DNA from: Verrucomicrobiia bacterium
Lineage (GTDB): Bacteria; Verrucomicrobiota; Verrucomicrobiia; Limisphaerales; UBA8199
Direction: 5' to 3'
Length of the DNA stretch: 64,000 bases
Assembly: GCA_035946615.1 (NCBI GenBank)
Contig: DASYZB010000046.1
Location: forward strand, 1 to 64,000
Positions 9,727 to 18,269 of this stretch are shown here, piece after piece (the first letter of the stretch is position 1; each line of letters opens with the position of its first letter). Position numbers and translations under genes: made by a program. The notes under the pieces are model-generated. The model had not been told where the DNA came from. It ran no database searches and worked only from the letters and a program-made list of their open reading frames with translations.

Positions 9727-10309
9727 AGCCCCATCCCATCTGCGCTCCGCCTGGACCCTCGTCGAAATGATGATCGCGGTGGGCATTTTTTCCATCAGCG
9801 GCCTCGCCCTGGCCACCATGTTTCTGTTCTGCGCCCGCAGTTTCGTCACCATGAGCAATTACGCCGTTCTGGACCAGAAAAACCGGCAGGCAATGGACCT
9901 GGTCACCCGCGAAATCCGCCAGGCGACATCCTTTGTCAATTATACCAGCAACAGCACTTCCCGCACTTTGACGCTGGTCAATGGCGATACCCCGCCGAGC
10001 ACGGTTGTCTATAGCTTCGACGCCAACAAGCAGGAGATGATTCGCAGCAACGCCACCGCCGGCACCGCCCAGGTCCTCCTGACCAACTGCAACCTGCTCA
10101 ATTTCAGCCTTTACCTGCGCCCCCCGGCCAGCAACTCGTTCGATTATTATTACCCGGTGGACACCACGATGCCCAATTGGACCCAAGAGGTCAAAATCGT
10201 CCAGTTGACCTGGAAGACCTCGATGCAGATTTGCCCGACCCCAAACGTTAACAGCGAGGATGTTCAGACGGCTCGAATCATTATCCGTAAACAACAAGTC
10301 TTGAATTAA
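9716..10309 (+). CDS. Prepilin-type protein, PilW-like (copy 2)
   Basis: 197 residues from the ATG at 9716 inside the end of the previous gene; the longer frame back to 9317 is antisense-like filler without domains. SAWTLVEMMIAVGIFSISGLAL is a prepilin signal with Ala at -1. The SNYAVLDQKNRQAMDLVTREIRQA segment and the closing VQTARIIIRKQQ match the PilW-like protein at 6559. Translation is probably coupled to the upstream gene. Role as for copy 1. Confidence 0.85.
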   Translation: MSIKAPSHLRSAWTLVEMMIAVGIFSISGLALATMFLFCARSFVTMSNYAVLDQKNRQAMDLVTREIRQATSFVNYTSNSTSRTLTLVNGDTPPSTVVYSFDANKQEMIRSNATAGTAQVLLTNCNLLNFSLYLRPPASNSFDYYYPVDTTMPNWTQEVKIVQLTWKTSMQICPTPNVNSEDVQTARIIIRKQQVLN

Positions 10310-10312
10310 TTT

Positions 10313-11914
10313 ATGAAAACTAAAGTCTCACGGAAAGCGAAACAACTGGCCAGCGCGCTTCTGACCACCCTGGTCATCTGCTCGATCTTCAGCCTGTTCG
10401 TCATGTATTACCTCTCGCTCATCGAGCAGCAGAATTTCCTGAGCTACCGCTCGCAGGCCTGGAACATGGCCATCGCTGTCACCGAGGCCGGCATCGAGGA
10501 TGGCCTCGAACAGCTAAACTTGAACTCGACCAATCTCGTCGCCGACGGCTGGACCGCCCAGGGTATCGGGACGTACATGCGCAGCAACACACTGCCTGAC
10601 GGCAATAGTTATACCGTCACTATCATCGCCACCAATATCTTCCAGCCTTACGTCATCTCCCGGTCCTATGTGCAGACCTCGACTATGGTGCCCCAAGGCG
10701 TGGCCACAATCCTCTTCGCCACCGTCAATGGCTCGCCAGGATCGAGTCCCTCCGTCACCACCCGCGCCGTCCAAGTCACCTGCGGCAAGGACAACATGTT
10801 CAATGGGGCCTTGATCGCCAAGCATTCCATTAACTTGAACGGCAACGGCATCATGACCGACAGCTTTGATTCATCCGACCCGACCAAGAGCACCAATGGG
10901 CAGTACGACCCGGCCAAGTACAAAGGTGACAAAGGTGACATCGCCAGCAACGGCGGACTGGTGGATACCCTGAACGTCGGCAACGCCAATATTTACGGCC
11001 ATGCCCACACAGGCAGCACGAACTCCGATACGATCTATGTCGGCCCGAATGGCGCAGTCGGCTCCCACACCTGGCAATCCTCCAATAAAGGCATCGAAGC
11101 AGGTTGGTGGCTGCCGGACGCTAATTTCACATTCCCGGACACGACTTATCCGAGCACCGCAGGGTACCTGACCCCAACTGGTGGCGTGTGGGTCAGTACC
11201 TCTACGAGTAACTACACCACCACTGCAGTCTCCCTTACGTGGCCCGGGCCGAGCACGACGAAAACGAATTATAATACGATGTCGAGCACTACCCCTCCTC
11301 TACCCGGTACCTACCTTTGGGTGACAAAAAGTGGGACCACTTATACTTGGGCGGTTGGCATTGTCAGTTATGACTATCCTGTAAGCAATACCGCGACCGT
11401 CTATTCAACCAATTCCTACGACCACATCCTCGTTGGCGCTGACGGCCCTTATACCAATTACTATACCGCCAGTGACCTCTCTGGAACAACCTATGTGACC
11501 GGTTCCAATGTCGTCCTGGCGCTGCCGAATGGCCTCAATATGAGTGGCGGCGACACCTTTACAGTCGGTCAGGGCGGCAATATCGTCGTTTACTCGGGGG
11601 GAACCAGTTGCACGATCGGCGGCAACGGGGTCCTCAATGAAGCCGGTCAGGCCGCTGATTTCTCTCTCTACGCCGCGCCTTCCGTCACCTCGTTCAGCCT
11701 CGGCGGTAACAGTGGCTTTACCGGTGTGCTGGTAGCTCCTAACGCCAACCTTTCGTTAAATGGTGGTGGCAGCACCCTCACTGATTTTTACGGATCCCTC
11801 ATGGTGAACTCGGTGACGATGAACGGTCATTTGAATTTCCATTATGACGAGGCCCTCTCCAAGGGCCCCGCCAATGGCCGCTATCTCATCACCGCGTGGA
11901 ACGAGGTGCCCTAA
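10313..11914 (+). CDS. PilX-like minor pilin with extracellular beta domain (copy 2)
   Basis: 533 residues, starting 3 bases after the PilW-like stop. The N-terminal helix (ASALLTTLVICSIFSLFVMYYL) is followed by SQAWNMAIAVTEAGIEDGLEQL, as in the copy at 7267. The extracellular part shares with the flanking surface proteins an IxLNGNG..TDSFDS start, a GDIAS segment, GxxGAVGxxxW, a GIEAGWWLPDAN segment and a final NFHYDEAL. It is about 100 residues longer than copy 1 because of an insert around residues 290-400. A strong hairpin terminator follows. Confidence 0.85.
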   Translation: MKTKVSRKAKQLASALLTTLVICSIFSLFVMYYLSLIEQQNFLSYRSQAWNMAIAVTEAGIEDGLEQLNLNSTNLVADGWTAQGIGTYMRSNTLPDGNSYTVTIIATNIFQPYVISRSYVQTSTMVPQGVATILFATVNGSPGSSPSVTTRAVQVTCGKDNMFNGALIAKHSINLNGNGIMTDSFDSSDPTKSTNGQYDPAKYKGDKGDIASNGGLVDTLNVGNANIYGHAHTGSTNSDTIYVGPNGAVGSHTWQSSNKGIEAGWWLPDANFTFPDTTYPSTAGYLTPTGGVWVSTSTSNYTTTAVSLTWPGPSTTKTNYNTMSSTTPPLPGTYLWVTKSGTTYTWAVGIVSYDYPVSNTATVYSTNSYDHILVGADGPYTNYYTASDLSGTTYVTGSNVVLALPNGLNMSGGDTFTVGQGGNIVVYSGGTSCTIGGNGVLNEAGQAADFSLYAAPSVTSFSLGGNSGFTGVLVAPNANLSLNGGGSTLTDFYGSLMVNSVTMNGHLNFHYDEALSKGPANGRYLITAWNEVP

Positions 11915-11946
11915 GTTTTTGGATGGGGCTTGCTGGTCCTCCGTGA

Positions 11947-11976
11947 GGGCGCTCCGTGTTGGAGCGCCCTTTTTTT
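11947..11976 (+). terminator. Rho-independent terminator of the second minor-pilin operon
   Basis: A perfect 9-bp stem GGGCGCTCC (11947-11955) / GGAGCGCCC (11961-11969) with a 5-nt loop and seven T residues. It is 32 bases after the PilX-like stop codon and ends the V-W-X transcript. Confidence 0.92.
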
Positions 11977-12474
11977 GTAGCAGCCGACACCAGGAGGCCC
12001 CATCCCGCAATGCCCATGTCACCCATACCAGTCAAGATTAGCCGGGGACAAGACCTGTCAACTAAAGTCAAAGCTAGTCAAGCCTGGTCAAGGTGAATCA
12101 AGGTAAAAAATCCCCCGCGACCGTAAACATTAGCCTTTCACTTGTCTTTAATGTCCTATAACTTGGATAGCCGTGGCGACGCCCTTGTCCCGGAGGGACA
12201 ACATGAGAATAGCTCAACGCTTTAGCGTTGGGTTCCAAATCCGACAACTCCAAAGTCCCGCAGGGACGGCTGAAAACCTACCGCCCAGGATTACCATTTA
12301 GCCGCCGGCGCAAGGAGGCTCTCATCAATCCGAAACCGCCTTTTGAGCCTCCTCACGTCGGCTCCTACAATGTGAAAACCGTACACTTCTGCCCTCTTAT
12401 GTCCACAAATCGCCCTTTCTCATTTCTGAGTTGGCCCGCCCCATGCTCTCCCCCACTGGACACGCGATCGAGAA
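11977..12474. repeat. Repeat-rich intergenic region upstream of the HAF protein
   Basis: Contains, in order: a TAGCAGCCGACACCAGGAGGC copy (11977-11997); five 10-base units beginning GTCAA (or ATCAA) at 12057, 12067, 12077, 12087 and 12097; a three-palindrome block (TTGTCCCGGAGGGACAA 12185-12201, CAACGCTTTAGCGTTG 12215-12230, GTCCCGCAGGGAC 12255-12267); and GAGCCTCCTCACGTCGGCTCCTAC at 12345-12368. The three-palindrome block recurs at 18270-18350 in the same order and spacing. No gene is supported. Confidence 0.75.
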
Positions 12475-14766
12475 ATGCAAATCAGAACAATGAAGAAAGG
12501 GCGTATGAGAAAAAACCTGGGTATCACCGGTGCGTGCGGTTTAATCTTACTCTCAATGGTGCTCGATTGCTTCGCTTGTGGCAACGACTCCGTTTCCATA
12601 ACCAATTTGCCGCCCATGGCGGGAGCGGGTGTGCAGGTCAACGCCCTCAATCCCGCGGGCTTGATCACCGGCTTGTTCTACTTCCCTGACGGCAGCACCC
12701 ATGGCTATCTTTATACTGCCGGGGCGGTCGTCGATTTAGGGACCTTTGGCGGCGCGTCAAGCGTCGGCAGCGCCATCAATAGCTCGGGACAGGTCGCCGG
12801 CCAGGCTGACCTGACCAACGGCCAAACTCATGCCTTCATTTATTCCGGGGGGGCCCTGACGGACCTCGGCACCCTGGGCGGCTCCTCGAGCGGCTCCTCG
12901 GCCATCAACAACGCCGGCCTGGTCGCTGGAAGCTCGTTGACCGCTGGAGATGCCTCAACGATTGGTTTTCTGTATTCCAATGGCGTCATGATCGCTCTAG
13001 GCGACCTCGGCGGCGGCTACAGCTCTGCCTTTGCTATTAATAATAGTAACGTCCTGGCGGGAGAATCTTCCCTGGCCAGCGGTGACATTCATGCTGTCTC
13101 GTATTCCGGTGGAGCGCCAACCGACCTGGGAACGCTCGGAGGCAATTTTAGCACGGCCGTTACGCTCAATGATGCCGGAACGGTTGTAGGCCAATCCCTG
13201 AACGCCAACGGCGAGTACCATGGCTTCGTCTATTCCGGTGGAGCAATGACGGATATCGGCACTCTGGGCGGCTCTTATTCGGTTGCCTTCGCTATCAATC
13301 GCGCCGGCCAGGCACTCGGTTTGTCCAGCACAACCGGCGACCAGGAATATCACGGGTTCCTCTACGACGCCGGAACCATGACGGACCTAACGGGCCTGGG
13401 CGGGAATTTTACATATCCTAGCGCGCTCAATAATCTTGGGCAGGTCGTCGGCACCTCAGGGACTTCCAATGGAGTTGCACACGCGTTTCTCTGGCAGAGC
13501 GGAACGATGACGGACCTCAATAGCCTCGTGGATACCAATTCAGGCTGGGAGCTGGATGGCGCCGTTGCGGTCAATGACGCCGGTCGCATTGTGGGCTACG
13601 GCACATTGAACGGTAACTCGGAATGGTTCGTGATGGATGTCACCTCCGGCGGCTCGGCCCCGGTCGCCGTTGCCGGCCCGGACCAAACTGTCGATTGCCA
13701 ATCGCAGGCCACCTTGGATGGCTCGCAATCGCAAGGCTCGAATCTCTCATTCCAATGGAGCGTTGGTGGCAATGTCCTCGGCACCACAGCCACCCTCTCG
13801 GTCTCGCTTCCGATGGGGAACAATTTGGTCACCCTCAAGGTGACCGATTCCTGCGGCGCTTCCGCAGAAACCAATGTAAACGTAATCGTTCAAGATACCG
13901 CTCCCCCAATCGGCACCTGCCCCGGACCGATCACCGCTTCCACCGACGCCCATTGCCAGGCCGCTGTTCCCAATGTCGTGGCCCTGGTCGTTGCCACTGA
14001 TAATTGTACCCCAACCGGCTCTCTGGTCATCACCCAGGACCCCGCCGCCGGCACGCTCGTGGGCTCTGGCCAGTATCCCATCACTGTTACGGTTAAAGAT
14101 TCCTCCGGCAATGCCTCCACCTGCAGCGTCTTGTTCACAGTCGTCGATACCACACCCCCAGTCATCGTCAGCACTCCCGCCCCCATCACGCTCTCAGCCG
14201 ACGCCAACTGCCAGGCCGTCGTCCCAAATGTGCTGCCCAATGTCCTCGCTACTGATAATTGCACGCCGGCCAACCAGCTAAAGATCACCCAGAATCCCGC
14301 CGCTGGCACCGTTCTCTCGGATGGACAGTACACCATCACCGTCACGGTGACTGACGCCGCAGGCAACAGCACGACCGCCAACGTTCCCCTCACCATCGCG
14401 GACACCACCCCCCCGGTCTTTCAATCCTTGAGTGTCAATCCGAGCGTGCTCTCGCCACCCAACCACCAAATCGTGCCCGTAACCGTTTCGGCCGCTGTCT
14501 CTGATAATTGCGACGCCACCCCCGTGGCGCAGATCACCTCCATCACCTGCAGTGAGGCCACCGCCCCGGGCGACATTCAGATTACCGGCCCTCTGACCGC
14601 CAACCTCGCGGCCAGCAAGGGAGCATCTGGTAATGCGAGAACTTATACGATCAACGTCCAATCGACCGATGCCTCCGGCAACAGTTCAATAAGCTCGGTA
14701 ATTGTGACTGTCCCCAAGAGCAACAGCAGCACGGGAACTATTGGGGCGAATAAGAAAGTACTTTAA
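12475..14766 (+). CDS. Secreted HAF-repeat protein with PKD and HYR domains
   Basis: 763 residues. Starts at 12475, 12490 and 12505 are all in frame; 12505 has GAAAGGG just upstream, and the signal peptide is LGITGACGLILLSMVLDCFA. Residues about 45-390 hold seven copies of a roughly 45-residue unit with (T)DLGTLGGxxS followed by AxxINxxGxVxGxS, the extracellular HAF-family repeat, which in known proteins gives a propeller-like array. Then a PKD-type domain (about 395-485, with PVAVAGPDQTVDC) and two HYR-type modules (about 485-650), each with DTTPP and Cys pairs, plus a third related C-terminal segment. Likely a surface or matrix protein. A hairpin terminator follows at 14804. Confidence 0.85.
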   Translation: MQIRTMKKGRMRKNLGITGACGLILLSMVLDCFACGNDSVSITNLPPMAGAGVQVNALNPAGLITGLFYFPDGSTHGYLYTAGAVVDLGTFGGASSVGSAINSSGQVAGQADLTNGQTHAFIYSGGALTDLGTLGGSSSGSSAINNAGLVAGSSLTAGDASTIGFLYSNGVMIALGDLGGGYSSAFAINNSNVLAGESSLASGDIHAVSYSGGAPTDLGTLGGNFSTAVTLNDAGTVVGQSLNANGEYHGFVYSGGAMTDIGTLGGSYSVAFAINRAGQALGLSSTTGDQEYHGFLYDAGTMTDLTGLGGNFTYPSALNNLGQVVGTSGTSNGVAHAFLWQSGTMTDLNSLVDTNSGWELDGAVAVNDAGRIVGYGTLNGNSEWFVMDVTSGGSAPVAVAGPDQTVDCQSQATLDGSQSQGSNLSFQWSVGGNVLGTTATLSVSLPMGNNLVTLKVTDSCGASAETNVNVIVQDTAPPIGTCPGPITASTDAHCQAAVPNVVALVVATDNCTPTGSLVITQDPAAGTLVGSGQYPITVTVKDSSGNASTCSVLFTVVDTTPPVIVSTPAPITLSADANCQAVVPNVLPNVLATDNCTPANQLKITQNPAAGTVLSDGQYTITVTVTDAAGNSTTANVPLTIADTTPPVFQSLSVNPSVLSPPNHQIVPVTVSAAVSDNCDATPVAQITSITCSEATAPGDIQITGPLTANLAASKGASGNARTYTINVQSTDASGNSSISSVIVTVPKSNSSTGTIGANKKVL

Positions 14767-14803
14767 GGCGGGTTGTTCTGCTCCTTCATAGTGAACCGCC
14801 TCT

Positions 14804-14838
14804 GGGGCGTTCCTCCGCTGGAACGCCCCGCTTGTTTT
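14804..14838 (+). terminator. Rho-independent terminator after the HAF protein gene
   Basis: A perfect 10-bp stem GGGGCGTTCC (14804-14813) / GGAACGCCCC (14820-14829) with a 6-nt loop, then GCTTGTTTT. It lies 38 bases past the stop. Confidence 0.88.
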
Positions 14839-14879
14839 ACTGGGCGTCCGTAACATAAAGTATCTACATCTCTAATCTG

Positions 14880-14950
14880 GGCAACGCTTCTCCCCCTCAT
14901 CTTCCGACTCGCCGCGCTGTCCCGCCGTCGCAGCGGGAGGGGAGAGGCCC
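14880..14950. repeat. Divergent copy of the GGGGAGAG palindromic repeat
   Basis: CTTCTCCCCCTC...CCGACTCGCCGCGCTGTCCCGCCGTCGCAGCGGGAGGGGAGAGG resembles 8683-8735. The outer arms keep the CTCCCC/GGGGAG pairing while the loop carries the CGCGCTGTC...GCAGCGGG insert. Confidence 0.6.
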
Positions 14951-14988
14951 CACCGCGTAGCCCTGCCCGCACCGCGCAGCCCTGCCCC

Positions 14989-15694
14989 CACCGCGTAGCG
15001 GTGCCGTGCCGGTAGCCGTGGGCCTCGGCCCACGGAATCGAGACCATCACGCGCCGCGTCGCGTAGCGACGCTTGCAAGCCGTCATACGTTCAATCCAAC
15101 AAATACCGTTCGTCGTATGAAATCCCATGACGATTCAACAATTGGCGATATTCCTCCTGGAAGGTTTGCTTTCGGTGATGTTCCCGCTGGTTTTGAATAT
15201 AGCGCTTGATATGCGGCTCTTGCGACTTGCTCACAGTGAATGCCCCGTAACCATCCTGCCACCCAAACCCGCGGCAGTACGGGATATTCTGCTTTAACCA
15301 TCGAGAAGAGCCACCTTTGAGCCGTTGGAGCGCCTCACTCAGGGCAATGGTCGGCGGGATTTCGACCAGCATGTGGACATGGTCTTCCACTCCCCCAACG
15401 ATCAGAGGCTTCAAATCGTTTTCGCGCGCAATTCCTCCCAGATAATCCCAAACGCGCTCTTGCGCATCTTGGCGAATCCAGGTCTCCCGATTCTTAGTGC
15501 TGAATACGATGTGGTAATGGAGTGAGGTGAAGGTGTTGGCCATCAGGCTTTAGGTGTTTCTGATTCCCGTTGCGTGGGCAGGCTTATCAAGCGTCGCTAC
15601 GCGACGCAACCTCGATTTATCGCCTCTTCCGTGGGCCTAGGCCCACGGCTACCGGCACAGCACCGCTACGCGGTGCGCCCGTCGCGTAGCGACG
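14989..15694. mobile_element. REP/RAYT element: transposase flanked by inverted sets of palindromes
   Basis: Three palindromes lie left of the transposase gene: CACCGCGTAGCGGTG (14989-15003), CCGTGGGCCTCGGCCCACGG (15016-15035) and GCGTCGCGTAGCGACGC (15056-15072). On the right they recur in mirrored order: GCGTCGCTACGCGACGC (15591-15607), CCGTGGGCCTAGGCCCACGG (15629-15648), CACCGCTACGCGGTG (15661-15675), plus one more CGTCGCGTAGCGACG (15680-15694). The linkers also match in inverted form (ccgtgccggtag versus ctaccggcacag). This is the layout expected for a REP-associated tyrosine transposase and its REP sites. No target-site duplication was identified. Confidence 0.85.
15091..15543 (-). CDS. 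REP-associated tyrosine transposase (IS200-like Y1 family)
   Basis: 150 residues, full length for the family. The HUH motif is visible as EDHVHML near residue 54, preceded by HYHIVFSTKNR and followed by a GFGWQDGYGAFTVSKS stretch. The Tyr in the IKRYIQNQREHH helix is the likely nucleophile. Such single-strand transposases nick and rejoin hairpin DNA and are the probable movers of REP sequences. Flanking palindromes in inverted order support this (see the mobile element entry). The frame is intact, so the enzyme may be active. It lies antisense to the surrounding surface-protein genes. Confidence 0.93.
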   Translation of the reverse strand: MANTFTSLHYHIVFSTKNRETWIRQDAQERVWDYLGGIARENDLKPLIVGGVEDHVHMLVEIPPTIALSEALQRLKGGSSRWLKQNIPYCRGFGWQDGYGAFTVSKSQEPHIKRYIQNQREHHRKQTFQEEYRQLLNRHGISYDERYLLD

Positions 15695-15897
15695 CTTGCA
15701 AGCCCCGCCTGGCTCCCCCTTCGTTTCCTTCGTTATCTTTTGTTTAAAACCCTTCTGTAAATCTTCGCTCCCCCCTGGGAACTCCCCCGGGTGATCAACG
15801 GGCACTTTCACCGAGCTTACAACGCTGTGCTGCCCCGATTGTAAAGAATTCACGAAATCCTACCCTGATCACTGTGAGCACAACAATCCGATCAGCA
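15695..15897. other. Upstream region of the second large surface protein
   Basis: No gene. Contains a CCCGGG-centred short palindrome near 15786 and otherwise unremarkable sequence leading to the signal-peptide start at 15898. Confidence 0.4.
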
Positions 15898-18225
15898 ATG
15901 AAAACGCAACTTTTATCAATTCTCGCAGGCGCCGCCCTGCTGTTTGCGCCCAACAGCCATGCCACAGCCGGCACGGTGGCCAAATCCAAAACCCCGGCCC
16001 ACAAAAGCACGCCATCCATCCTGGCTAAATCTATCGCCAAACGCTCGCAAGCCGTCTCAGTTCACAAAGCCACCGCGACTCTTCCCTCGGCGCTGTTTAG
16101 CCGGGCCATAACCGCCCGCGCTTCGATCACATTAAACGGCGCCTTTGTTGTGGACGCCTACAATTCCGTTCTCGGTCCCTACGACCCGGTCACAAATCGC
16201 ACCGCAGCCGGAGACGTTGCAACCAGCTCAAGCGGGAAAGGGGCCATCACCGTCAATGCAGCAACTGTCTGCGGAACGGCTGCCACCGCGCCCGGCGGAA
16301 CCATTGTTATCCACAGCGGCGCGATTGGGGACCTCGCCTGGTGCGCGACCCAAACCGGCATCGAGCCGGGCTGGTCCAATGACAATGTGAATATCACCTG
16401 GACCACCAATCTCCCCCCGTCAGGTGTCCCCACCATTCCTGCCACCGTTACTTCGGTTTCGGGGTCCAATATCACCTGGCTGACCGCCGATAGTTCGGTC
16501 GCGATTTATAAAGTTTCCAGTTTCACCACAAGGAACAGCGCCGAACCCCTGGTCGTCAATGGCCATTGCACCCTGTATGTGACCGGCGACTTTACCATCG
16601 AGGGGAGCGGCTATGTTGAAATTCTGCCCGGCGCGAGTTTGACGTTGTACGTTGGGGGCCGGACAGCCATTTCGGGCAGCGGCGTTGTCAATGACGGTGG
16701 CAACCCATCAGATTTCACCTACATTGGACTCGAGAGCAACCAAACAGTCGCTTACAGCGGCCACACCGCTTTTTACGGCACAATTAACGCCCCTCAGGCC
16801 GACGTCAAGATGACCGGCTCAGACGGGACCTACGGCGCAATCATTTGCAATACCTACACCGGCTCGGGGGCCGCGAACCTCCACTACGACACCTCGCTGG
16901 CGACGCCAGACAACGGCCCTTTTGAAGGGTTGGACATGTTGGTGGACTCCGACGGCGACGGGCTGACCAACCTCGTCGAATATGCGGTCGGCTCCAACCC
17001 GTTCAATTCGTCGGACGGCAATGATGGCCTGATCATTTTTATTACCCAGGACGGCGCCAATCATTACCTGGCGATGCAATATAAACGCCGTACCGACGCG
17101 GCGGACCTCGCGTTGCAATATCTGCCTGAGGTCTCGGCGGATAAGCTCACCTGGTATTCGGATAATGCCCACGTGCTCGCGCTCAGCGTGACCCCGCTGA
17201 ACAACAGCTTTGATTGGGTGACCGTGCGGGACACAACGCCCATTACGGCGGCGGCAGCCCGGTTCATCCGGCTCCACGTGCTCCTCGGCCCTATCGAGAG
17301 CTTCTCACCGGTCTGGATTGGCAGCGACACCGTGATTCACGCCAACAACCTCACCCTGTTTTCGCAGCGCATGGTGCGTCCTATCTTATCAGCCGGCGTC
17401 GTTGCCACCTTGAGCGCCAACAGCCTGACGGTGACCAATTCATTAACCAACAATGAGTTTGGCACAAACGGCCTGCCGGCCTATGTCGAGTTTGATAACG
17501 GTGCCATGATCGACATCGCCAATACCTCTGCCAAAACCGTTGCGCTGGCTGGCAATGCCGCCGGATTCTCTTCCGTGGGCAGTCCTTACCGCATTCGCAG
17601 TCATTTCACCGTGGCCACCCTCTTTGGGACCAACAACGAGGCCGGCCTGGTGGCTGGACCGAATCCAGCCAAGGCAGACAATATTATGCTCATGATTCCG
17701 GAAACCCAAAACACACTGACAATTTTCTGGTATTCAAATCCCTCATTCACGACCTGGCAGGGGTGGGTCCGGGCGGACACCTTCACGCCCGCTGCCGACG
17801 AGGTCGTTTATCCCGAGGAAGGTGTTATGGTGGGCCGCATCGCCCCTACCGACGCCAACCTTTATCTTTGCGGCCCGGTTAAGACCGGTGTGGCCCTGGC
17901 CCCCATCCTGCCGGGCTACAATCTCCTGGGAACCTTGAAGAGTTTGTCCGGTGTCACCCTCTCCGCCCTCAACCTCTACACAGGCGACCCGGCTACCGGC
18001 GTCGCTTCCGGGCTCAATCCCAGCCAAGGTGACAATCTGCTGGTGGTCAACCCGGACGGCTCGGTGACCACTTACTTCTATTATTTCAAAGCCAACCTCT
18101 ATTCGGGCTGGGTCGATGCCAATGGCTTCACACTGGCCGGCAACACCCTCATCCCACCCGGCAGCGCCTTCTTCCTCAACCGCCAGGCCCCTGGCGCGTT
18201 CAACTGGACAATTCCAGCGGAATGA
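15898..18225 (+). CDS. Large secreted surface protein, paralogue of the one at 795-3872
   Basis: 775 residues from ATG 15898, where a signal peptide (MKTQLLSILAGAALLFAPNSHA) begins; the frame opens at 15874. Residues about 62-330 are the Gly/Thr-rich domain shared with the PilX-like proteins, with VVDAYNS, GAIGDLAW and GIEPGW, ending in LHYDTSL. A DSDGDGLTNLVEYAVG calcium-type repeat (about 350) and a C-terminal domain (about 360-775) follow. Compared with 795-3872, the HYR and Ig-like modules between the first domain and the Asp-rich repeat are absent, so the two genes differ by one clean insertion or deletion of about 250 residues. Likely a structural surface protein; no enzyme motif is seen. 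Confidence 0.9.
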   Translation: MKTQLLSILAGAALLFAPNSHATAGTVAKSKTPAHKSTPSILAKSIAKRSQAVSVHKATATLPSALFSRAITARASITLNGAFVVDAYNSVLGPYDPVTNRTAAGDVATSSSGKGAITVNAATVCGTAATAPGGTIVIHSGAIGDLAWCATQTGIEPGWSNDNVNITWTTNLPPSGVPTIPATVTSVSGSNITWLTADSSVAIYKVSSFTTRNSAEPLVVNGHCTLYVTGDFTIEGSGYVEILPGASLTLYVGGRTAISGSGVVNDGGNPSDFTYIGLESNQTVAYSGHTAFYGTINAPQADVKMTGSDGTYGAIICNTYTGSGAANLHYDTSLATPDNGPFEGLDMLVDSDGDGLTNLVEYAVGSNPFNSSDGNDGLIIFITQDGANHYLAMQYKRRTDAADLALQYLPEVSADKLTWYSDNAHVLALSVTPLNNSFDWVTVRDTTPITAAAARFIRLHVLLGPIESFSPVWIGSDTVIHANNLTLFSQRMVRPILSAGVVATLSANSLTVTNSLTNNEFGTNGLPAYVEFDNGAMIDIANTSAKTVALAGNAAGFSSVGSPYRIRSHFTVATLFGTNNEAGLVAGPNPAKADNIMLMIPETQNTLTIFWYSNPSFTTWQGWVRADTFTPAADEVVYPEEGVMVGRIAPTDANLYLCGPVKTGVALAPILPGYNLLGTLKSLSGVTLSALNLYTGDPATGVASGLNPSQGDNLLVVNPDGSVTTYFYYFKANLYSGWVDANGFTLAGNTLIPPGSAFFLNRQAPGAFNWTIPAE

Positions 18226-18269
18226 AGTCCCACTGCGGCTTTGCCAGATTCGAAACCGCGCCAGTTGTT

